A stretch of 64,000 nt of DNA from Apostichopus japonicus (GCF_037975245.1 NC_092567.1:26084376-26148375), one strand, 5' to 3'; numbered from the stretch's first letter, positions 26,330 to 45,300 are shown. Translations and numbers: made by a program. The notes: a model not told the origin generated them from the sequence alone.

Positions 26330-26440
26330 AGGCCATTAGACAAGGGAGGGATTCCCAGTGACCCCACAGTACCACCAGTGCTTTGTGTCAATTGTGTCAT
26401 AAGGGTGCGGTATAAATGTACATTATTATTATTATTAGTG
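26330..26440 (+). repeat. Possible SINE 3' tail relic in the SCYL2 3' UTR
   Basis: A gggtgcggtataaatgtaca segment followed by (TTA)n resembles the simple-repeat-ended tail of a tRNA-derived SINE. The head is missing. Confidence 0.35.
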
Positions 26441-26918
26441 TGTATGATTACAAGACACTATTGATGCTGAGGGAAGGGTATAGGGGGCTGTGTACTATGT
26501 TGTTTTTGTGTTATGCACTAGTTTCACACAATAGTCTGCTGAGATGACCTCTATTGTTTAATATTGTCCAGCCTTGCTGCAGGGAATATTGCAGCCGCTG
26601 CAGCTTTCAAGTTTGTAACCAAAACAAGTATATAAATTAAGCATCCTGTAGAATTGTTATCTTGTCAAACTATTAAAATATACATATTTCTTGAGCAGAT
26701 CCAGGACTTTAAGGAAGGAGGGAGGGGTGGGGTGGGGGGCTCAGTACATGTTGGAGTCAACTTAACCAACACCTATATAGAGGGATCTGGGGGTCCTCCC
26801 CCAGAAAGAAAAGTTTAGATTTGGGAGGGGGGAGTGTCATTCTCCCAAATCTGTGCCTGTACATGTATGTGTAAGCACGATAGTGTTTTCTTTTGTGTTT
26901 TTTGTCATGAACTATATT

Positions 26919-26924
26919 AATAAA
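26919..26924 (+). terminator. SCYL2: Candidate polyadenylation signal of SCYL2
   Basis: AATAAA about 740 bp after the stop codon, in an AT-rich stretch with a downstream tttgtg-rich region. Position alone supports it. Confidence 0.45.
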
Positions 26925-27985
26925 CTAGTTTAATAACACCTGATTATGATCAGTTAAATTTTGTGCAATATTGATAATGGTACTTTTTTCATTTGTGGTG
27001 ATTCAAAGACATTTTACAGGAAATTATTCATTGCACAAACCTATTAATATTTATTGCATTTTGTGCAAATGTTTTCATTGTTAATGAGGAACAAGAACAA
27101 ATTTTCGAATTGCCTTAGCTTTTTTATCATAGTTCATGGCTTACTCAATCTTGATGTATTCTATCATGCTGTTTGGAAAATAATTGAAAAATGAACCAGG
27201 CAAGAAAAAAAAGGAAATATAAACAGAGAGAAGCCATGGTCTCTTTGGAATTGATGGAAATTATTTGTTGAACTTGCACTGTGGCATTTACCCAGGTGGG
27301 TAGGTGACAGATATGAAGAGGGACCAGGGAGGGGGAGATTGGGGGGGCAGAAATATATCTGTATGATATTGGAGTATATTGTAATAAATGGGGTCTTTCT
27401 TTTTGCAGCAGGGGATGGGTGAGGGGAGCGGAGTGATGATAGTTATTATCGCCAAGTTTTTGAAGGAGCAGGTATCACTATATTTAGTATTTCCATAATG
27501 GGTTTGAAATTGAGAGATGGCAGAGTTATCAATAAATCAGCTGTTCATGATTGCTGGTTGCCTTAACATTATACTAAACTAGATTATTTTCAACCAAACA
27601 TATAATTTTTACTTTGCAGTTCATGTACTGTTTGAGAGTGTCAGATCAAATCAAGAAACTAAATGACTTTGGAATGGTTAGTCAGTAGTATGGTAGAACA
27701 GTAAGACCTTCAATATGTAAGCGGCTTCTGAAATTGATATGTTGCGGAACTTACCAACATATCCAGCCAAAGCCAATTCCACTGCAATTGGTTCGTAGAA
27801 TATTTCAAGAGATTTTCCAAATCTCAAGAAATTAAATTTTGATTCAGAATGATAAACATATCAATTTTTTACTCAATTCAGTAGAGAAAGAGTTAACAAA
27901 TTATCTAATCTTTTATTGTCATGTATCGTTAGTGTAATCTCCCTTTGCCTGTAAAGTACCGAGCTTTGGTTAAATATTGCTTCCT

Positions 27986-28520
27986 CAGTTGGCTGGCAGA
28001 AAGAAAGCGAGGTAAATATGGGGGGCGGTGTGGTCAAGTGGTTAAGGCAGTGGACTGGTGATCTAAGGATTTACAGCTTCGAGCCTTGGCCAGATCATTG
28101 CGTTGTGTCCTTGGGCAAGGCAGTTGGCTGGCAGAAAGAAAGCGAGGTAAATATGGGGGGCGGTGTGGTCAAGTGGTTAAGGCAGTGGACTGGTGATCTA
28201 AGGATTTACAGCTTCGAGCCTTGGCCAGATCATTGCGTTGTGTCCTTGGGCAAGGCACTTTATTTCCATTGCCTCTCTTCACCCAGGTGTATAAATGGGG
28301 ACTTGTGAGGTAAGGTAACTTGTAAATATAGTTGCGTGTGCCAGTTGGTGGTTGAAGTCCCCCAGGGGACACGTGGTTGTGGTGCACTGTGGTGCCCGAG
28401 GAGAGATTGATTGAATTGCGCACACTTTGGTGTGTAGGTGTGACAAGTTACCAATGACCAAGGCTAAGTTGTCAAAGCGCTACGATCTCGATGTAGCAGC
28501 GCTATATAAGTGTCTAATAT
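27986..28520 (+). mobile_element. tRNA-derived SINE with a perfectly duplicated 135-bp head
   Basis: The head has an A-box-like tgtggtcaagtggttaagg and a B-box-like gcttcgagcc, that is, an internal Pol III promoter. A ttgggcaaggcacttta core follows, reminiscent of V/Deu-type SINE central domains, then a tail with agcgctatataagtg. The segment 27986-28120 (flank plus head) is repeated exactly at 28121-28255. The 3' end carries two copies of gtgtctaatatgtatgtaa. The ORF spanning the two heads is an artefact. Confidence 0.8.
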
Positions 28521-28814
28521 GTATGTAAGTGTCTAATATGTATGTAAATATGCCAACCAAGCTAGGTAACGTTGGCTTCTCCCTAAGATCGTTCGTTATG
28601 GTTTTCTCATGAGAATGTCAAAATTCAAATACTCCAAACTCATAAATAGTGGTCTATATACATCCCATTCCTAAAATGCTAATTACTATTTGGAAAACAA
28701 CTCAATGATTTCCAAGTACAAAAAAGTAGTTTTACAGTATCTGTTTTTGAATGTTTCTTGGATTTTATTGAATCAAGTTGTTCACCATGCTTTACATATG
28801 TTCAATTTACCCTG

Positions 28815-29470
28815 CAATGAGGTATACCTTTAAAGTGCCTCATATTGACCTTTGTATCTATTTAGATTTATTGATCAGTGAGGTTTATATACAGTAAAAG
28901 GACCTCCTAATCTTTTGTATGTATTTAGTTTATCCTGCAAAGAGGTGTATATGTAACATGCCTCATATTGACCTTCATATCTATTTAGATTTATCAAGCA
29001 GTGAGGTTTATATACAGTAAAAGGACCTCCTAATCTTTTGTAGGTATTTAGTATTATTCAGCCATGAGGTGTATATGTAACATGCCTCAAATTAACTCCA
29101 GTTATGAGATTAAGCATGCCTCTTGTTGAGCTTTGTAGCTACTTTTATTCAGCCATGGGGTTTATGCTAAAAGCACCTCATACTTTGTATAGCTACTTAG
29201 TTTTATCCTGCAATGAGGTGTATATGTAATATGCCTCAAATTGACTCCAGTTATGAGGTTTAGCATGCCTCTATTGAGCTTTGTGGCTACTTTTATTCAG
29301 CAATGAGGTTTATGCTAAAAGCACCTCATACTTTGTGTAGCTACTTAGTTTTATCCAGCAATGAGGTTAACATCTTAAAAGGTCTCATATTGACCCTTTA
29401 TCAACTATGTAGTTTTATCCAGCAACGAAGTTTACGTTTAAAAGTTGTCATATTTCTTTTGCAGCTATTC
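28815..29470. repeat. Degenerate tandem repeat, about 60-bp basic unit
   Basis: Repeated motifs: ttttatccagcaatgaggtt, tatatgtaacatgcctca, gtagctactta. About ten diverged units lie between SCYL2 and tetraspanin B. No coding sense. Confidence 0.75.
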
Positions 29471-29499
29471 AGGTTTTTTGCAGCTTTTGTAGAGCTGTT

Positions 29500-30886
29500 A
29501 AGTGTTTGTGGTAGTTTTACTTAACCAGAAAACAATAGAATAAGCCAATATATGCTTTGTGTTACATCAAAGAGTTTACTTATAGAACATTGTATTTCAT
29601 TTTAAATATTAAATAAACAAATTAAAGGAATGTTTAAGTGCAATGATCGAGTAACAGTGTCTGATTTATGTTTATGAAAATCAAAATTACTGAATAAAAT
29701 ACTTCACCATGTTTTTGTTTAAAAAGTTTTTTATTTGAAAACTAGCTGACCTAATCAGACACAGATCCCATATCATGACCAAAACTTAATTCCCAAGCTC
29801 CAATACTTAATTCTTCATAGCAGCTGAAGGTGAGGGTGGAAGTAGTGGGGAGGTGTGGGGTGGGGAGGTGTGGGGGTGGGAGGTGTGAGATAGGATGGGG
29901 CAGATATATCCAGATATTTCCCAGTAGGTTAAATTATATGATCCCTCTGCACTTAGATCAGTTATTAAGAAGGGAATGAGAATTACTTAAATGAGAAGAA
30001 TATGTTGACTGCGCATCCTCCTAGCCGGTCGCTTATAGGGGATACCTTTAATGTAAGAGTTGCCAGCGTTTCAACAATATATTCCATATGTTAACAAGGT
30101 ACGTGGAGCTACCAAGTCGTTAATAGAGAAAATCTTTACGTTATAATGTCAGAGGTGCGTCTTTGAGCCCTCATACAGTAGACTTGTGTTGTAGAATCTG
30201 GATGTTGTAATTTATGAAAACGAGCAATTATAGCTTTTTCACGATACTTGAAGTCACATGCTCGCCTCCCCTAATGGTGCTTCCATAGGAAGTTATGGAA
30301 TTTTGTGGCACACAATGCGAGGTTCAATTCTGTCAAAAGTTTGACATAACTTTTTGGTTTGCCTCCTCAAATTAAAGTCTACACCTCAAAAGTTTGTTTC
30401 TCTTTCATTATCAGCAGATTGAGACCTCTCCCCCCCCCCCTTCCGATCATAGCTGTTGGTTGGGAACCTTTATGGCATGTGGGCATATTCAAAACTACAG
30501 CTATATGCATATTTTTAAGACTCGTACAAATTAATCTCTTCTCAATTCAGCCCACTGATAGAAAAATACAATGTCACTACAGTACATTTTTGATAGTTAA
30601 TATATTCTTTAAGATCTTTCTGCATAAATGAAACACCAAAAAAATAAATAAAAGTTGTCGTCGTAATTAACAAAAAGGACTTATCACCATTGTTTATCAT
30701 TAATATATATGAACCTGTATTCTTTAGTAATTCTACTTCAACGGTATAGTATGACTTAAGGAAAAATGTTAGTCATGATATGTTATAGGTCAAGAAAAAA
30801 TTGAATGCTAGTAAAGTTTCTTCCAGTTTCAAAGATGTTTGATCAGCTTCAAAATAAGTCTATGGAAAGTCCCTTTAAGGCTAAAA
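29500..30886. other. Intergenic stretch without recognised genes
   Basis: Contains a G-rich run at 29825-29890 and scattered short ORFs with no family resemblance. Nothing else seen. Confidence 0.6.
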
Positions 30887-30985
30887 TTATGATGGTGTTG
30901 GCTCCGAGTCCGTGCCAGCATAAATGTTAATCCATAATGGTCTGCTTGTTACACTTAAGTGTTCTGTTTCATCTGAGGAATCAAC
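30887..30985 (-). CDS. Candidate C-terminal exon of tetraspanin B
   Basis: Minus-strand phase-0 segment after an AAG acceptor. It encodes VDSSDETEHLSVTSRP and a further 16 residues ending SEPTPS then TAA (32 aa). Composition fits a cytoplasmic tail, and phase 0 fits the previous exon of tetraspanin B (33304-33381). The acceptor is weak, and joining directly would leave TM4 short, so another small exon may be missing. Inference only. Confidence 0.25.
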   Translation of the reverse strand, partial: VDSSDETEHLSVTSRPLWINIYAGTDSEPTPS

Positions 30986-31614
30986 CTTGTATGTATATAC
31001 AAACAGTATATTAAATGATTGTCTTAATAAATTTTTTGAATTATTACAATATAAACTGATATAGATAACGATTAATATCTTTTCCCTTAGTAAGATTTCG
31101 TGGATGAATAGTTTGATAGATTTTGAAGTGACTAATGCAAAAACTGAAAATTTAAAGATGACCATTCTGCCCATATTCTCTGATATTAAAGGCTCTAAAG
31201 CATATATTTAACAGCCTTATCTTCAGCAATATATATCTGAGATCAAACACCAAAGTTGTTTTATATGAAACAGCAGACAACCCCATAGAATAATGAACAT
31301 GATACACTGTAACATTGTACTGATTCATACAGAAATTCAGCTACTTACAGTAGTTTTCTACAAAAATTAAACTTTAATTAAATTATATACATATAAACAA
31401 ATCCAAAACTGTACATAAAACTGTACATAAATTCATCAAATGGTGCACAAACTACCTAGCCTCCTTCTAAAGAACACATTTCCACGAAAGCAAAACAAAT
31501 AGGATCTAGTGATTGCAGAATTTGGGACTGAACAATTTCCAAAAATAAGCATCTGAGCATCAGCAGCACAACATCAGTTATCAGATAAATTGTATATGAA
31601 GATGAATACATTTA

Positions 31615-31720
31615 TAGTTCAGTACATTAATAGCAGAGTACATTAATAGCAGAGAACATTAATAGCAGAGTACATTGATAGCTGAGTACATTAATAGCTT
31701 AGTACATTTATAGTACATTA
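31615..31720. repeat. 17-bp tandem repeat
   Basis: About six copies of agtacattaatagcaga with small changes. Confidence 0.85.
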
Positions 31721-32104
31721 TTAGAAAGGTCTATAACACTGCAGCGATGGAAAGATCAATAACACTAACATCAGTTAGCAATGAAAACAATAAAACTCTC
31801 ATTAGATTGGCTTTTCAGTTCTCTGGCAACAAAGAATACAACCAGAAATGATGATAAACACCTGTTTGAAAAAAATAGAATAACAAAACAGTATAATTTT
31901 GCATTAGCTGTTTCTCTTTCTTTCGCTTTGAATGAAACTAAAACTTTAATTACTAGTATCAGGATGGTAACATTTTAACCAGCATTTTACTGTGTGCACC
32001 CTCCTCAGAAGAATTTCATCAATGCAAGACATTTGTCTAAATTAAGGCCCGTTTTCCCGGTATTTCTACACAGGGCCCTTTCATGTAGGTATTACTGCGT
32101 TACA

Positions 32105-32491
32105 CAGTGGCGGAGCGTCAATAAAGTCGGGCGGATGCCCCCCCTCCCCCTCCCCCTGACGGACTCAAATGGACTGCTGGCGCCCTTTCCAGCTCTTATA
32201 CCACTTTTTACTGATTCGTGATTATTGACTTTTTTTTGCGCTCTCATCTACTTATTGACATTTGTCACATTTTGTTTTGTAATTTGGTGATGACACCTAT
32301 TTATTCTTCGTTTATCTGCAAATTAGCCAGGCCCGGAAAGGGTCATTTCCGGCGATCTAGGGAGTATCTTTACTCCAAAAATTTCTGTACGCTACGCGCC
32401 AACCAGTGGTGGCGCTCCGCTTAGATAGTGTCAAAAGCGCCCCTACAGACCATTTTCGTCCCTCCTGACCAATGCCCTAGCTCCGCCACTG
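32105..32491. mobile_element. hAT-like MITE, 387 bp
   Basis: Terminal inverted repeats start CAGTGGCGGAGC on both ends (right end reads ...GCTCCGCCACTG). The flanks share actgcgt: it is directly adjacent on the right, and on the left it is followed by four extra bases, so the 8-bp target duplication is imperfect. The core is shared with 13675-13775. No ORF. Confidence 0.75.
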
Positions 32492-33303
32492 ACTGCGTAT
32501 GATCTGTACTGTTCATAGAGCAATAAAACTCAATGAAATATGAGCACCAGCACCGAGTGAACTTGCACGCAGACACGTTCGATGATTAGGCCTATAGTTC
32601 AAGGTTACGCTTGTGCAGTTTGGCCAAACAAAACAAAATGCTTTTCAGAAACAATTAAGTTAAGGCTTAAGACACTGTGTCAATAGTAGGAGGCTGAGGG
32701 CGCTGCAGCATATCCTGCAGCCTGGTTGTGTAGGATGCATTCTTTTGCACTCTACAGTTCACACAATAACCACAGCTGATATGCTGAGATAATTTGCTAT
32801 TGTTTTATCATGATTCAGCTAAAGGGGATTTGAAGTTGATGCAGCTTTTTGTTTTGACAATGTGCATAAACATTTTGTCTTCAAATTTCAAATGTACGTT
32901 TGAAATGATCTCCTCTGCTAGAAATGTGAACAAAGTTATTATTTAATGATGAACTTATGGAACTAAAACTCATAGCAACAGCTTGTCCATTTGTAAAAGT
33001 TTTAGATACGCCGACATATATTACTGATATTACGACAGATATTACTGATAATACGACAGATATACTGAGCCCTTTCATATAAGTTGGAGGGTCCCAATGA
33101 ATGCTCCACAATATTTTGGGAATAATTGGAAAGCCCCAACTCTCCAGGTACTACTTTTTATAGCAATTGTTAGCATTGTAAAATTTGGGGCCAATAACAA
33201 TGACTCTTTTAGGGATGGATGACATTGGTGAACGATTCCAAAATCAACTACTGTCGGAATCCAGACCATTTTATAGTAAACATAATTTACAACTTTAACT
33301 TAC

Positions 33304-38414
<5,111 letters not shown>

Positions 38415-39759
38415 CTAAACAAAGATTGAAAACATCAGAAAAGTCCAGGTTGTAACCATAATGTAGACCTAAAATGCGATGAATTAGAAACTAATAGATT
38501 AAGAAATTCCAATAAAATTGTTTTATTCTGCATGCTGTTTCACGGCACAATAATTCAAGGACAACTATTGACAGAATTAATGTTCCAGTTTTAATGATAT
38601 TCAGGTAAAGTATGAAAACAATTTTGTGTAATTATTATATACCAAAAGTAATTCTGTTTTTAGCATAACATCTACAACAAAGCCAAATAAAATTACTGTT
38701 TCAAATACAACATTTTTTGTGTGTGTATCCTTGAATGTTTCGATATGAATCATGACACCAATAATGTCACAAAGTCAACATCGGAATGGAAGTGTGGATC
38801 CTGTATCTATTGTATCAGTATAATAGTATTACATTTATAATAGCAAGGGGCAGATGCAGAAATTGATAAAGTGTTCTCCCCTACTAGGTATAAAAGTAAG
38901 GTTGTGCTATAGTTAGCTCCCTCTAACCCCTCTCACTACTTTGAATATGTACACGATATGTTTACAACTTGTATCAGCAAAAGACAAGGAAAAAAATAGA
39001 TGAACATACAAACAAGAGGCAATTCCAAAAGACCAGAAAGATCCGGGATAATTGAACACACTTCTTCATGTTCTTCTTGACACTGGATCGATTCGCCTTC
39101 AAATATGATAAATAACAAATAGCTTGTGAAACATGTAACAAACGCAAATTTGTGAAGCAATAGGCTATAAGTATAAGCGTGTCCCCTGATACAGATGTGA
39201 TAATCTGCGGGTATTCTAGTGTTATTTTATGGGGATGCCGAAATTATAAGACTGTAAAAATGATGTAACTTGACCCTTGCTGCCCTATTCCGACAGATGC
39301 ACAAATAGAAACGCCAAAATAGGAATGCTAATTAATTGAACTGTTGGGAAGATGGTGGCGAGAGGGGAGATTTAATCCCTCTTAATGGAAGCGTGGCCGT
39401 TAAGCAGTTGAGTGTATTCCTCTTTATCATCGGGTTCCGGATTTTCGATCTCGACCATATATGATTTAAACTTGCTGATTTGCAATGTTGTCGAGTGCAC
39501 CGGGATTTTTTAGGCCTACTATATTGGTTAATTGCGAATTGGGAACTAGTGCTTTCTAGATCTGTTTTGCAGTGGTTTCGGCGGAACAACAGGATTTGAG
39601 GTTTCTGCGTTTGTTCCTTTTTTCTTTTTCTTTTTCTTCACCAAATTAAACCAAGCCTGTGCCGCAGTGATGAATGAGATAAGTTCACCTCCTTGAGTGA
39701 TTAATTGAATTATATTTGCAAGTTTTGTTAACGTTTCCTTAAACTATGAACCGTAAAAC

Positions 39760-39811
39760 AATAATAAACATTAAGCTAATTATTTAAATAATTAGCTTAA
39801 TGTTTATTATT
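39760..39811. repeat. 52-bp perfect palindrome
   Basis: The 26 bases from 39760 are exactly reverse-complemented in the next 26, with no spacer, centred on TTTAAA. AT-rich. Lies between tetraspanin genes. Confidence 0.92.
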
Positions 39812-40700
39812 TTTTGTGTTGGAGAATGGGAGGGGGGTTGGGGGGGGGGCGGTTGACGGGTTGTGTGTGTTTGAGTTTTTATTTTACTTTGCATTCCTTT
39901 AGAAGAAGCTGATCGCTCTACGAGCTATCCATTGAACATTTAGTTTTGGCTTCAATTCACGGTCTAGCAATCACTGTCTGTCGATGTATACCCCCGAAAA
40001 AAAAACAGTATATACTAATTCCAACCTCTTTGCAGTTGTCCCCGGCATAACAAGTATATATTACACTGTTTACCTACCACTGCTTTTGTTAAATGATAGT
40101 TATAAATAACCAGTTATGTTGTTCTTTCATTTGCACAGCGGTTACTCATTGGGATTAAGAAGGAAGTTTTGTGCACTATAGTATGTCGGATTGTAATCTA
40201 TAGCTAGTTAACAGTCCTTCTTCATATTGTCCGTACATAGGAACTCTGCATTACAACATGTTTAATGTGTGACTTACTGCTAACTTCAACCTTTTTTCTT
40301 ATTTAAAATTATTTCACGTTGATTTTAACGAAGAAAAGAAGTAAGACGATATGAATAATAACTTTATTATGAATTAATTCGGCAAACTCTACAACATTTC
40401 CGATCCCGATCTTTGCATCTGTAAAACTCAGAAAATTCATGTTATTGCATAACGTCGTATATACCATCTAGAGACCAATATCATAAACGACATGCGCTTC
40501 TGGCAACGATGTGTTTTAAACTCTATATAAACTCTATAAGTAACACTGACTGAAAGGTTATTCCTATATCGACAGCAAATGTAACTCTGGATCTTCCGCT
40601 ATTGACGAACTAAACTGACGATCGATAAACCCCCCCCCCCCCCTCCCAACCCCCTCTCCACTTGCTTTGAATCAGCATAGGCAGCTAACCGGCTTCGGCA

Positions 40701-41065
40701 TTAAAGGGTGTGAAGACTCGCGCACAAAGAAACGTCTCATGCCGGTAATCTGACCCAGTTTCGAATGAGGTGTAACAGAAGTGTTAGACACCACCATCGA
40801 TCCCAGAAAATACACACACAGCTTGCTACCGTCGGTAATTATACACTAGTGTACAGTCAATACATACAGCTACGATCGGTCAATACCCACAACACAGTCA
40901 ACATAGCAGCGATGGACATCTCTGGTCTAAAAGATAACAAGGTGTTTCGTTTCATTACCGTCTGTATTTTGTAGCGACAAGAAGAAAACGTCACTTGCAA
41001 GCAACGGAAAGTTAACTTTTTCAGAGCGCGGCACGCGCTTTGAGGCGAGTCTTCAATGCCTTTAA
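40701..41065 (+). mobile_element. TTAA-flanked MITE, copy 3 (357 bp)
   Basis: Body 40705-41061 lies between TTAA at 40701-40704 and 41062-41065. Same orientation as copy 1 and the same terminal repeats (AGGGTGTGAAGACTCGC at left). Confidence 0.85.
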
Positions 41066-42398
41066 CCTTGAGTTTTATAATGGTTTATTACAGTACGACA
41101 CTCATTACTTTATACGTTCTGGTATACTGCTTTGCTATTACATCGCTAACATCATACTACACTATATGTTATGCTGCTTTGTTTTTAACGCTGAAAAAAG
41201 ATAGCAATAAAATGATCAACTTTACCGTAAGTCGTACCAGAATTTACCTACAAATAATAAGCAGAAATCCTTGACGGAAATATCCGATGGAAGAGAGAAA
41301 TATAGATTTCGAGTCGGACTTCGTTTTGCTAGCGAAGATTAGTTTACTTCCAGGGCTTAAGTCGCTATATGAATACCTTTTGATTTATCCCTTACTTGGT
41401 ATAGGAACATATATATATATATATTGTAAAATTCTGTGGTTGTTACGCCTCGTCGAGTTTACATAGAACAAAACGCACCATGCATAATAGTTTATTTAGC
41501 TAGATGCAACGTATATATTTGGCACTTATAGCCACAATGGTTTGCTGCAAATGATTGTAACCTAACCTATAAATAGAAACATGTTACGTATTTACAGAGC
41601 TACATACAAATAAGATCTCTCTATTTGTGTCATATATATGTCCCTGGTGAATCCTCGCCTGCATGTACGAGCCTTCTATATAGCTATATGGTACGTAGTA
41701 TGCACGTAAATTCAGCAAGCAAATAGAACGAAGACTTAATGATATAGTTCACAACAGTCTTGGTACAAGTAGATTATCATTTCCCCTCCAAAATTATCTA
41801 CTTCATAAAAATATGGCAATAATATTACAATTCTATAGCAAGGAAAGAAGAAATAATATAGTTATATTGCGTTTATTTTTTTTTTAATTTTCCAATCCTG
41901 AGTTGCATTACATGCCATGTTAGCCTATATAACAAAATAATATGAAAGTACAGGCAATGGTATGTGTTAACTTGATTTCATTTTGAGTTTGAAATTATTC
42001 AGCTTAATTAATATGCAGAATTTACATAAAATGTTAAAGAATTCAATTACTGACATGTAGCATATCCCTCTTTATCTCTCTCTCTCCCTCTCTCTGTTTT
42101 CGATGATTCAAGGTTTAGGGGATCAATTGATAGGATGCAGCCGATTAAGGTCAATTACAACTGGTCACACAAAACTTGAAATAAAAATATATCACATTCA
42201 CCAAAAAAAAGGAGATAATTTGCATTTTCTTTTTCTGGTAATAAGGTCATAGTTTTTACCTGAAATATCCGCGTTGACTACGCTATATACAATAATTTGC
42301 AAAAAAAAAAAAAAAAACGGAGAAAATAAGTGCTTTCTTTTATAAATGTTTTTGATGCAACTTTCACCAGCAAGCAAGTGTCATCGCCAAATCCTGTG

Positions 42399-45300
42399 TT
42401 ATAAGCGTGATGTCGCTATAGGTAAATTACGATCGTACATGTCCGTATAAACTAGATTCTCAAAAGCAGATGGCGAGTCCACTCTTATTTTTTTAGTTGT
42501 CCCCTTTTGAATATTCAGTGATACGTTCCCGCCATATTTTTCGTACATTGAATTATATAGCTTTGCTATGTATTCTGATTCTCTCATTTCTAAGGGATCG
42601 TCTGCTCGGATATGATGTAAGACTATAATGCTGTTAACGATGACCAGAATCTGAAATAAGATATAAAAATATATGCTAAATGTAACATGTAATACATGCA
42701 GTATGCAATTTGTACTATTATGTATAACGTACAATATATAACGTGCTATTTATATGAAAGATTATGCATATGAAAGTTTAAAGTAAGCTTAAATCCATTG
42801 TATTGATACCATAGATATGTATACAAGTAGGAACGTTAATAGAAAGGTATATTTTAGAGGGTTACTCGGTTAACCGGAGGCTCATCTTCCCAGAGGCCAT
42901 TCTTAAATATAAGTGTTAGAAAAAACATATTTGTAAATGCAATAATCATTTTGAACAAGAACTAACATGTCACAAGATCATGAACAATATTAACAGATAA
43001 CTAAACGTAAACGAATGAAACTTCGCACGCAAGCATCAACACATAACATAAATATAACTTTCATTAAATAGATAAATAACGGGAAACGAATACAATGAGC
43101 CTATTAAAAAACATGAACATATAAGTAGGTAAGATGTGACAAACCTTGATATAAAAAAGTTAGAATTTAAGCATAATAAGATATTTAGAACATTAACATA
43201 AATAAAATAATGGGTGGGCCAACGGAAGAGTGATTTGTGATAAGGGAGGGGTGCATGGGCAATGGTAGAGATGATTTGTGATATGGGAGGGTAGACCAAC
43301 GGGAGAGATGAATTGTGATATGATAGGGCTGGGCCATCGGGAGAGATGATTTGTGATAAGGGAGGGGGTGGGCAAACGGTAGAGATGATTTCCGATATGG
43401 TAGGGGTGGGCCAACGGTAGAGATGATTTGTGATATGGAAGGGGTGGGCCAACGGGAGAGATGATTTGTGATATGTGAGGGGTGGGCCAACGGTAGAGAT
43501 GATTTGTGATTTTGGAGGGGCGGGCCAACGGGAGAGATTATTTGTGATATAGGAGGGGGTGGGCCAACGGTAGAGATGATTTGTGTTTTTCGAGGGGCGG
43601 GCCAACGGTAGAGATGATTTCCGATATGGTAGGGGTGGGCCAACGGTAGAGATGATTTGTGATATGGAAGGGGTGGGCCAACGGGAGAGATTATTTGTAA
43701 TATAGGAGGGGGTGGGCAACGGTAGAAATGATTTGTGATATGATGCTCAACTCCATTGTATATTTATACTTACTTCCATAACGAACAGGCAGACTTGAGA
43801 GACAGCGATAACAATCAGAAAGGGAACGACGGTTGCCATGACGTCATTTAAGCACCCCTAAAAAGATAACATGAAAAGAAGTAAAAGCGAATATTTATTA
43901 TTAATATTATATAAATTATTAATATTTTTTTCACTTTTTAAATGATTAGATTCATGCTAAAGAAAAAAACACAACTCCACATAAATGATCATAATCCTCT
44001 TTCTTACAAAAAAAAAAATGTTCACTATTTCGGATTAAGAGTGATGTGTCCCTATACATGTTGTTGGCAATAACTACAAAACATAATTATCGAGAAAATC
44101 ATTCATCATATTGCTTGATTTACGATAAATTCTTACCATTTGATACATGAATTCGTTAGGTATCGGTCGATCGATGCCTTGGCAAGCTTTCAGGTTTATT
44201 GGGTACAAATTATTCCGGGTTGAGTTTGGATGTAAGAGGCAGCAAGATGGCGGTAAATTTGGTATAGCCTCTCCTTGGAAATGTGCCAGCCGTTCCAATT
44301 CTAGCCATTCACTATCAGCCCATGAATCGTAAGATACACTACCACAGCAAGTCAACTGAGATAAGAAAGAAGGCAGAGAGCACGTTCTAAAAACACGAGA
44401 AGAGTGTTTATATCGGCTAGGAAATGCTCTGTTATGACATAAACAGTAAGAATTAATATTTAGTAAATAGCATAAATAAGAATAAAGAACAGCTTCAGTG
44501 TATTTGATTTACCTCTGTCTGTAATATATCTATATCGGCTGTGACGTCATCAGCACCGTAAACACCATACGCTGTATCAATACTCGTCTCGATTGTACTG
44601 CTAATATTTTCAGTCTGAGTAAAAAAAAAAAGTGAACAAGGGCTGATTATTGGTTATGTTAATAGATGTAATAATTAAATCACGTTTGAGATATGAAATA
44701 TTCCACACTAGGGGAGTCGAGAGGGGTGGGTGGGGTGGTTGGGGGGGTGTTGACATTCAAACCAGAAAGGGATGACATATGTATAGCCTACATATTGAGG
44801 TCACTAACATATATTGACGTATATATGCAATGTAGGCGTATAAAGATTATCCTCGGAAAATTTCCCCTTGTCCCAGGTCAGGGGCAACTGGCGGCAGAAT
44901 TCTGTGAGGGGGACTAGGAGCTAAGCAGCAAGGTCCGGAATCGAGCAGAGGGTTCGTGATAAAGGTTAGGGTGGATCAGTCCAGGGCTTCAACGAAGCAG
45001 TAAAATTATTCATACGCCAATCAATGGACCATAACTTACTCGTGGACATAAAATTCCCGGTCCCGACCTGACCGTCAACACCACTGTCTCAAGCATTGTC
45101 ACGTCTTTAATATTTATCGTTAACTATCATCCAGGATAAATTTAACCTTCAAGTTGAAACTGGACTTACCATTAACAAACTGAACGCTGTGACTATTGCA
45201 AAAATAACAGCTGTCAGTGAACTGATTAAGACGAGCGAGAAATGCTGCAAACAGAAAGACAAAACATTATCACTATTATACATGACTGTGCGTGTTTATC

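Larger units (their letters stand above)
38415..42398. other. Region between tetraspanin A and B
   Basis: Should hold the missing first exon and promoter of tetraspanin B and the 3' UTR of tetraspanin A, with a minus-strand AATAAA at 41872-41877 as candidate poly(A) signal. Also contains the palindrome at 39760 and MITE copy 3. Minus-strand ORFs at 38936-39160 and 39332-39589 have no tetraspanin N-terminal features. Nothing else recognised. Confidence 0.55.

Noticed and set aside
28040-28120. Functional tRNA gene
   Set aside because: A and B boxes are present but there is no complete cloverleaf, and SINE core and tail follow; it is a SINE head.
28018-28308. ORF with an internal protein duplication
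   Set aside because: It is the duplicated SINE head read as protein; no coding evidence.
33075-33269. ORF as last exon of tetraspanin B
   Set aside because: No good acceptor in the right phase; the predicted peptide does not continue TM4 convincingly.
38936-39589. Minus ORFs as first exon of tetraspanin B
   Set aside because: No donor in phase 0 and no short cytoplasmic end followed by the TM1 start, as seen in tetraspanin A.
43036-43719. Repeat protein of 227 aa on the minus strand (HITNHLYRWPTP-like units)
   Set aside because: A 39-bp minisatellite is open in all three minus frames; it lies within a tetraspanin intron and has no start context or splice support.
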